Source: UBA12276 sp041476285
Lineage (GTDB): Archaea; Micrarchaeota; Micrarchaeia; Micrarchaeales; Micrarchaeaceae
Direction of reading: 5' to 3'
Length of the DNA: 10,360 nucleotides
Assembly: GCA_041476285.1 (NCBI GenBank)
Contig: JBGOTD010000024.1
Span: forward strand, 1 to 10,360
Shown: piece by piece, positions 6,762-10,360 of the stretch
How positions within the stretch are numbered: the first letter of the stretch is position 1
Layout: each line of letters begins with the position of its first letter
Position numbers and translations under genes: made by a program
Notes under the pieces: model-generated
Seen by the model: only the letters and a program-made list of their open reading frames with translations
Database searches by the model: none
What the model was told of the DNA's origin: nothing

Positions 6762-7234
6762 TTGTGTTCACCAAGCTTCCTCATAAGCAGTATCGACCCG
6801 AAGCCTGTCCCGAATAGCATAATTGCAAGAAGATACAGCATACCTACATTTGAGCTCAGGGATTGCGCTATCAGCGATCCGGAAACTGCATTCTGCTGAA
6901 GGGAGACCGCACTCACCTGCGTTATCCTTGCGGAAAACAGGATGAATATCAAAAGGTATATTATTGCAAACACCTTGTAGTTGGTGGCCTTGAACTTTGA
7001 GTAGCTTGCAGATGCAACTCCAACGAATACGTATGTCGATATTCCTCCGACCATTATGAAGAGCTGCAGCAAGGCAAGCAGCGGCTGTCCCAGTATAAGG
7101 AACATCACAGAATTGAATACAAAAAGAAGCGACAGCGCAAGCACGACATGGAGTATGTTCCTGAAAATGAATACAAGTATGGCGGAGAATACCTCAAGTA
7201 ACGCCACTATTATAAAAAGCGCCACATATGCCAT
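6758..7234 (-). CDS. nuoJ: NADH-quinone oxidoreductase subunit J-like
   Basis: This 158-residue hydrophobic protein fits NuoJ (ND6) by position between nuoI and nuoK, by its five predicted membrane segments, and by the TM3 stretch LLQLFIMVGGI (55-65), which corresponds to the family's QxxVYVGAI motif. In that helix the usual tyrosine next to the flexible pi-bulge is Met61 (codon ATG at 7052-7054), and the residues after the Gly pair (STYVF) also differ from the family's MVLF-type sequence. The sequence is otherwise divergent, as is common for this subunit. The start is nine bases after the nuoI stop, with TTGAT as a weak ribosome-binding site. The stop overlaps nuoK by four bases. Confidence 0.85.
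   Translation of the reverse strand: MAYVALFIIVALLEVFSAILVFIFRNILHVVLALSLLFVFNSVMFLILGQPLLALLQLFIMVGGISTYVFVGVASASYSKFKATNYKVFAIIYLLIFILFSARITQVSAVSLQQNAVSGSLIAQSLSSNVGMLYLLAIMLFGTGFGSILLMRKLGEHK
6768..6772 (-). promoter_or_regulatory. Shine-Dalgarno site before nuoK
   Basis: GGTGA lies inside the last codons of nuoJ, six bases upstream of the nuoK ATG. It is the clearest ribosome-binding site in the operon and confirms the nuoK start and its four-base overlap with nuoJ. Internal genes of the operon therefore appear to use SD-type initiation, while the first genes of transcripts appear leaderless. Confidence 0.65.
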
Positions 7235-7243
7235 AAAATCAAT

Positions 7244-7606
7244 CTATTCCAGTTCCTCGGGCCTCTTTATGAAATCCCTCCTGTCGTATTTTTCGAAATC
7301 GTAATCCTTTCCAAGAGTCAGGCAGTCGGTAGGGCATACCTCCTCGCATAATGCACAGAAAAGGCACCTCTCAAGGTTTATCTCGGGCATCAGCTTCGTT
7401 CCCTTGTCGGTTTCAGTCTCAACCATCGTTATTGTCTGATTGGGGCATATCCTGGCGCAGGCTGAGCAGCTTATGCATGTCTTCATGTCAAGCTTGTGTA
7501 TGCCCCTGTAGTTGCCGGTAAGCGTTTCCTTCTGCTCCGGATACTCAAGAGTTGAGGGCTTTTCCAATATCTGCATTGCAACCTTTATTACCGGATTAGC
7601 AACCAT
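7244..7606 (-). CDS. nuoI: NADH-quinone oxidoreductase subunit I-like, two [4Fe-4S] ferredoxin-type
   Basis: This 120-residue protein has two ferredoxin-type four-cysteine sets: C44-x2-C47-x2-C50-x3-C54-P and C81-x2-C84-x2-C87-x3-C91-P. These are the N6a and N6b clusters that pass electrons from the peripheral arm towards the quinone-side N2 cluster. An extra Cys95 follows the second set. It is shorter than E. coli NuoI (about 180 residues) and lacks a long C-terminal tail. It is the only peripheral, soluble-type subunit in this window. It lies 17 bases after nuoH. The ATG at 7606 is used because it is the first in frame, but the ribosome-binding site (GGTG, only two bases from the ATG) is poorly spaced. 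Confidence 0.92.
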   Translation of the reverse strand: MVANPVIKVAMQILEKPSTLEYPEQKETLTGNYRGIHKLDMKTCISCSACARICPNQTITMVETETDKGTKLMPEINLERCLFCALCEEVCPTDCLTLGKDYDFEKYDRRDFIKRPEELE

Positions 7607-7623
7607 CGCACCATCATTTTACT

Positions 7624-8676
7624 TTACCTGACAAAGATTATAAATGTGATTAGAAGATTGAGCATGGCCAATGGCGTAAGGTACTGCCATCCGAGCCTGA
7701 GCACCCTGTCTATCCTCATCCTTACGCTTGTAGCCCTTATCACCACTATGAATATCGTGAGCAGTGCGACCTTGAGCATGAGCCATGCAAATGGCGGTAT
7801 TATCCTTGGACCGAGCCAGCCCCCGAAGAAGAGAATAGTCACAAGCAATGCGCCAACGAACATCCTTATGTAATCAAGGAACAGCGCAAGCGCGTAATAG
7901 GGAGGGCTTGAGTCGGTAAGCCATCCTGCTATGAGCTCGCTGTCAGCCTCCCTTAAATCGAACGGAGGCCTTTCCAGTTCCGCAAGCAGCACTATGAAGA
8001 ACACAACAAGCCCTATGGGCATTAGCAGCACATACCACAGCTGTGACTGTGCATTCACTATGGATGTAAGGCTTAGGCTGTTCGAAAGCATAGCGACTGC
8101 CGCAACAACCAGGAACATCGGTATCTCATAGCTTATCATTATTACAACTGACCTTTGAGCACTTATCGATCCGAACTTGTTGCCACTGGTCCATCCGGCA
8201 AGGAAGAGCAATATCGGTGAAAATGATAGCAGAACAAACACCGCAAGCAGGCTTATCGTTGTCCCTATGCCTACAAATGCATTCGTAAACGGCAGAAATA
8301 CAAGAATTAGAATGAACAATGTCACCAGCGCCGGAAGCACCATCTGGAACAATGGCTTGTCCGCCCTGTCAGGCAGTATGTTCTCCTTTGATATCAGCTT
8401 TACAAGGTCCGCCAGATTCTGCAGGAATCCGAAAGGGCCAACATATGTAGGACCGTGCCTGGAATGCGCCCTTCCTATGATTTTCCTTTCTATCCATCCG
8501 AACACATAGGCAAAAATGCTGAACAGAACCGAAAGTATCACTATGAATACAAGAAATGAGACCAGAAACGCAAGTGGCCACAGTACCGGCGGTCCGACAA
8601 ACGGCGATAGCTTGTCGTATACAAAAGTGAAATATGATGCTATCGCAGGAGATGATATCTGGATCATCGAATCCAT
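7624..8676 (-). CDS. nuoH: NADH-quinone oxidoreductase subunit H-like
   Basis: This 350-residue protein with about eight membrane segments is NuoH (ND1), which anchors the arms together and forms part of the quinone pocket. It has WIERKIIGRAHSRHGP (61-76) with VGPFGFLQNLADLVKL (79-94), SYEIP (182-186), the acidic loop ELERPPFDLREADSEL (233-248) and a C-terminal RMRIDRVLRLGW (319-330). The acidic residues of the connecting channel are mostly present. The loop after 250 reads GWLTDSSPP instead of the common GYNxEYSG, so the Glu and Tyr are replaced. It is the first gene of the operon. The ATG at 8676 lies about 22 bases from a TATA box, so the mRNA is probably leaderless. Met4 is an alternative start. 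Confidence 0.93.
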   Translation of the reverse strand: MDSMIQISSPAIASYFTFVYDKLSPFVGPPVLWPLAFLVSFLVFIVILSVLFSIFAYVFGWIERKIIGRAHSRHGPTYVGPFGFLQNLADLVKLISKENILPDRADKPLFQMVLPALVTLFILILVFLPFTNAFVGIGTTISLLAVFVLLSFSPILLFLAGWTSGNKFGSISAQRSVVIMISYEIPMFLVVAAVAMLSNSLSLTSIVNAQSQLWYVLLMPIGLVVFFIVLLAELERPPFDLREADSELIAGWLTDSSPPYYALALFLDYIRMFVGALLVTILFFGGWLGPRIIPPFAWLMLKVALLTIFIVVIRATSVRMRIDRVLRLGWQYLTPLAMLNLLITFIIFVR

Positions 8677-8693
8677 GGTATAACACTCTGTGG

Positions 8694-8702
8694 TTTTATA
8701 AT
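8694..8702 (-). promoter_or_regulatory. TATA box of the nuo operon, possibly shared with the divergent gene
   Basis: On the minus strand the sequence reads ATTATAAAA, preceded by an A-rich BRE-like stretch (AATAAC). Its centre is about 22 bases from the nuoH ATG, so transcription would begin at or just beside the start codon. The core TTATAA (8696-8701) is a perfect palindrome and lies about 33 bases from the ATG of the plus-strand gene at 8732, so it could also serve that gene. The whole spacer between the two genes is only 55 bases. Confidence 0.65.
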
Positions 8703-8731
8703 GTTATTGCAACAAATCTAATATTGGTTTA

Positions 8732-8995
8732 ATGCTTGACGAAATAGCAAGTAGGATAGTGGCTGAAGGCAGCACTAAAATGAGAGTAAAGAGATCTGGA
8801 ATGCTGCAGATTTTGGAATTCAAGATAAAAAAAGTCGCAATTGGGAAGGATTACTACGTGGAGCTGTTCGTTGGCAGGCTCCTTGACATGAGCGAGCTGC
8901 AAAGAGTCTCAAATGAGACGCACCTTCCAGTAGAGGCTGAAAACGGCAGGGCTTTTCCTGAAGGAAAGGGTGCAAACGACTTCCTAAATGTCTAA
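8732..8995 (+). CDS. Small protein of unknown function, divergent from nuoH
   Basis: I do not recognise this 87-residue protein. It has no membrane segment and no cysteine. The N-terminal half is basic with a predicted helix then strands (lysine-rich around 16-40, VKRSGMLQILEFKIKKV). The C-terminal end AENGRAFPEGKGANDFL contains an FPEGKGA motif that looks conserved-like but that I cannot assign. Support for it being a gene comes from its placement: its ATG follows the 55-base promoter spacer, no longer minus-strand frame competes with it, and its TAA stop interlocks with the TAG of the convergent surface-protein gene at 8992-8995. Composition resembles its neighbours. Because it shares the nuo promoter region it may be co-regulated with the respiratory operon, but no functional link is shown. 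Confidence 0.7.
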   Translation: MLDEIASRIVAEGSTKMRVKRSGMLQILEFKIKKVAIGKDYYVELFVGRLLDMSELQRVSNETHLPVEAENGRAFPEGKGANDFLNV

Positions 8996-10360
8996 TTAGA
9001 TACCTGGTTGGTGAGGTTGAAGGTGCCGTTCACTATCCTTGTCGAGTTGTTGTATGTGTAGTTTGCTATCAGTGTGAATGTCGTGACCAACGATGACATC
9101 GGAACTGCAGCCACATTGCACTTCTGCACGAATTCCTTTGAGGAGTATGCCAGTATCGTGGTGTTAACTGAGACGTTCTTGAATCCTGGCAATAGTTCGC
9201 AATTAAGCGTGTTTATCCTTATGCTGTACGGCAGTTTGTTCGTTATGTTGAAGTATGCGGTGTTGTTTGATCTTAGGAAGTTTTTGAATGTGCAGCCTAT
9301 GGAGGTGTTTTCGAATGCGCATGAATCCTTGTATAATCCGACCCATGTAACAGAGCTCTCGTTTATTCCAAGTGCGGTTATCAGGTGTGCTGCATTGCTA
9401 TGCGCCGCTACAAGCTGCGTAGTATTTACAAGCGAATAGATGTTGATCATATAATCGTTTGTTATGTAGCTTGAGTTTATCAGGCCAAATGGCAGCGAGT
9501 AGTTCGCAGTCCTTGTAAGTATCACATATGAGCATACGTGGACGTTGTTGCTGTTGAATATCAGCCCGTAGCATGTGGAGTTGCTTTTTACAGAGACGTT
9601 GATGCTGCTGCCCAGCCTTTTGACGCTCGCAACGAATATCCCGTAATTGTTTTGGAATATGTTTGTCGCAGTAAGATTGTAGTTGGAGTAAAGGAGCGCC
9701 GATCCCATTACTGAGCTGTTCGTATAGAAGAATCCTGACTGATAATGGGTAAGGTTCTTGTTGCCCCTTACGAGATTTATTAGCGTGACGCTCTCGTTTG
9801 CAGAATAGGTATTTGCCGCGATTGCAACGCAGTTATACGGATTGCTGTCGTTGTAGTAGCTTATTATCTTTGTCCAGCCGTCTTTGTAGAATGTACATAT
9901 GCTTGTTGTGCCGTTTACTACAGCATATCCAATCTGTCCCATGGTTGTGTTTAGTTTATTGACATTCAGGCCAAAACTGGATATCACTACCTCGACTACC
10001 TGCGGGTTGACCGTGCCCTGCAGCCATGCGGTGTAGGCTGTGCTGTTGTCATTGTATTTTGCGTATGCGCCATATACGTTTGCGGTAAATGGGTATACAT
10101 TCTCGAATATTTTTATTGATATGTTTTCTCCAGAACCGAAAAGCTTGTTCACCACGCCAATATCATATCTTTGCGCGATTGCGGCGCTTCCTATGCCTCC
10201 CCGGCCGGTAAAGGTAAAGCTTTGTGTGCCGGTTATGTTTGCATTGGGTATTGATGTATAAACATTAGGCAATGATGCCTGGGCCACATTGACTGTTATT
10301 GTACTTTGCGACAGATTCCTGTTTTCTATGTTCAATACATGCCCGGGATCTGCAACAGCC
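8992..10360 (-). CDS. Sequon-rich secreted or surface protein (N-terminus outside window)
   Basis: At least 455 residues are open to the window edge. The first apparent start is a TTG at 10335-10333, but the frame continues upstream as AVADPGHV with no stop, so the gene is partial. Residue numbers here count from that TTG. The protein is rich in Asn, Ser, Thr and Tyr, with few charges and about 27 N-x-S/T sequons in 447 residues, typical of an N-glycosylated archaeal cell-surface protein. It has eight cysteines in four successive pairs (147/169, 255/268, 339/348, 379/406), suggesting disulfides outside the cell. The last 90 residues look like a compact beta-rich domain. No C-terminal membrane anchor is seen, so any anchor or pilin-type signal must lie upstream. 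No named family can be assigned. The stop interlocks with the convergent gene. Confidence 0.8.
   Translation of the reverse strand, partial: AVADPGHVLNIENRNLSQSTITVNVAQASLPNVYTSIPNANITGTQSFTFTGRGGIGSAAIAQRYDIGVVNKLFGSGENISIKIFENVYPFTANVYGAYAKYNDNSTAYTAWLQGTVNPQVVEVVISSFGLNVNKLNTTMGQIGYAVVNGTTSICTFYKDGWTKIISYYNDSNPYNCVAIAANTYSANESVTLINLVRGNKNLTHYQSGFFYTNSSVMGSALLYSNYNLTATNIFQNNYGIFVASVKRLGSSINVSVKSNSTCYGLIFNSNNVHVCSYVILTRTANYSLPFGLINSSYITNDYMINIYSLVNTTQLVAAHSNAAHLITALGINESSVTWVGLYKDSCAFENTSIGCTFKNFLRSNNTAYFNITNKLPYSIRINTLNCELLPGFKNVSVNTTILAYSSKEFVQKCNVAAVPMSSLVTTFTLIANYTYNNSTRIVNGTFNLTNQVSN

Noticed and set aside
8177..8509. 110-residue plus-strand frame inside nuoH
   Set aside because: It is the reverse complement of the strongly conserved NuoH core, with no independent support.
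1846..8676. Mrp antiporter or membrane-bound hydrogenase instead of complex I
   Set aside because: A NuoH and a two-cluster NuoI, together with J, K, L, M and N in standard order, fit complex I. No MrpE/F/G and no NiFe large or small subunit is present. The missing B/C/D genes leave a small residual doubt.
10333..10335. TTG as the start codon of the surface protein
   Set aside because: The frame continues upstream without a stop to the window edge, the upstream residues look like the same protein, and there is no signal peptide at the TTG. The gene is 5'-truncated by the window.

Overview
The window looks archaeal. It has TATA-box promoters placed so that transcripts would start at or close to the ATG. 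It carries an archaeal-lipid-type geranylgeranyl reductase, a short two-cluster NuoI without NuoE/F/G neighbours, and an Asn/Ser/Thr-rich, sequon-dense surface protein. Genes are packed very tightly, with 4-base overlaps at both codirectional and convergent junctions. The compactness and the style of the surface protein suggest a small-genome lineage such as the Micrarchaeota/ARMAN group, but that placement is inference.

Layout. (1) At the left edge (1-56, minus strand) there may be the first 18 codons of a divergent gene. (2) A plus-strand pair, 110-1542: a FAD-dependent geranylgeranyl reductase overlapped by a small ASCH-domain protein. (3) A long minus-strand operon, 8676 down to 1539, reads nuoH-I-J-K-L-M-N and then a SemiSWEET-like membrane protein. 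This is the membrane arm of a complex I-type oxidoreductase plus one Fe-S linker subunit; nuoA-D are not in the window. (4) An 87-residue protein of unknown function runs divergently from nuoH (8732-8995, plus). (5) A secreted or surface protein on the minus strand (8992 to the right edge) has its N-terminus outside the window. No stretch over about 55 bases lacks a gene, and I see no RNA gene, mobile element or CRISPR array.

How the parts work together. NuoH would hold the quinone-site and connecting channel, NuoI the N6a/N6b clusters, NuoJ/K the central channel, and NuoL/M/N the three antiporter-like subunits. The most notable result concerns those three. Aligned by eye to recalled E. coli proteins, the central TM5 Glu-TM7 Lys pair is intact only in NuoL (E134/K214). 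In NuoM it is D135/N218 and in NuoN it is E128/E208. Both lysine losses are unambiguous in the codons. This suggests a complex I with reduced or altered ion pumping, which could suit a cell facing a very large proton-motive force.
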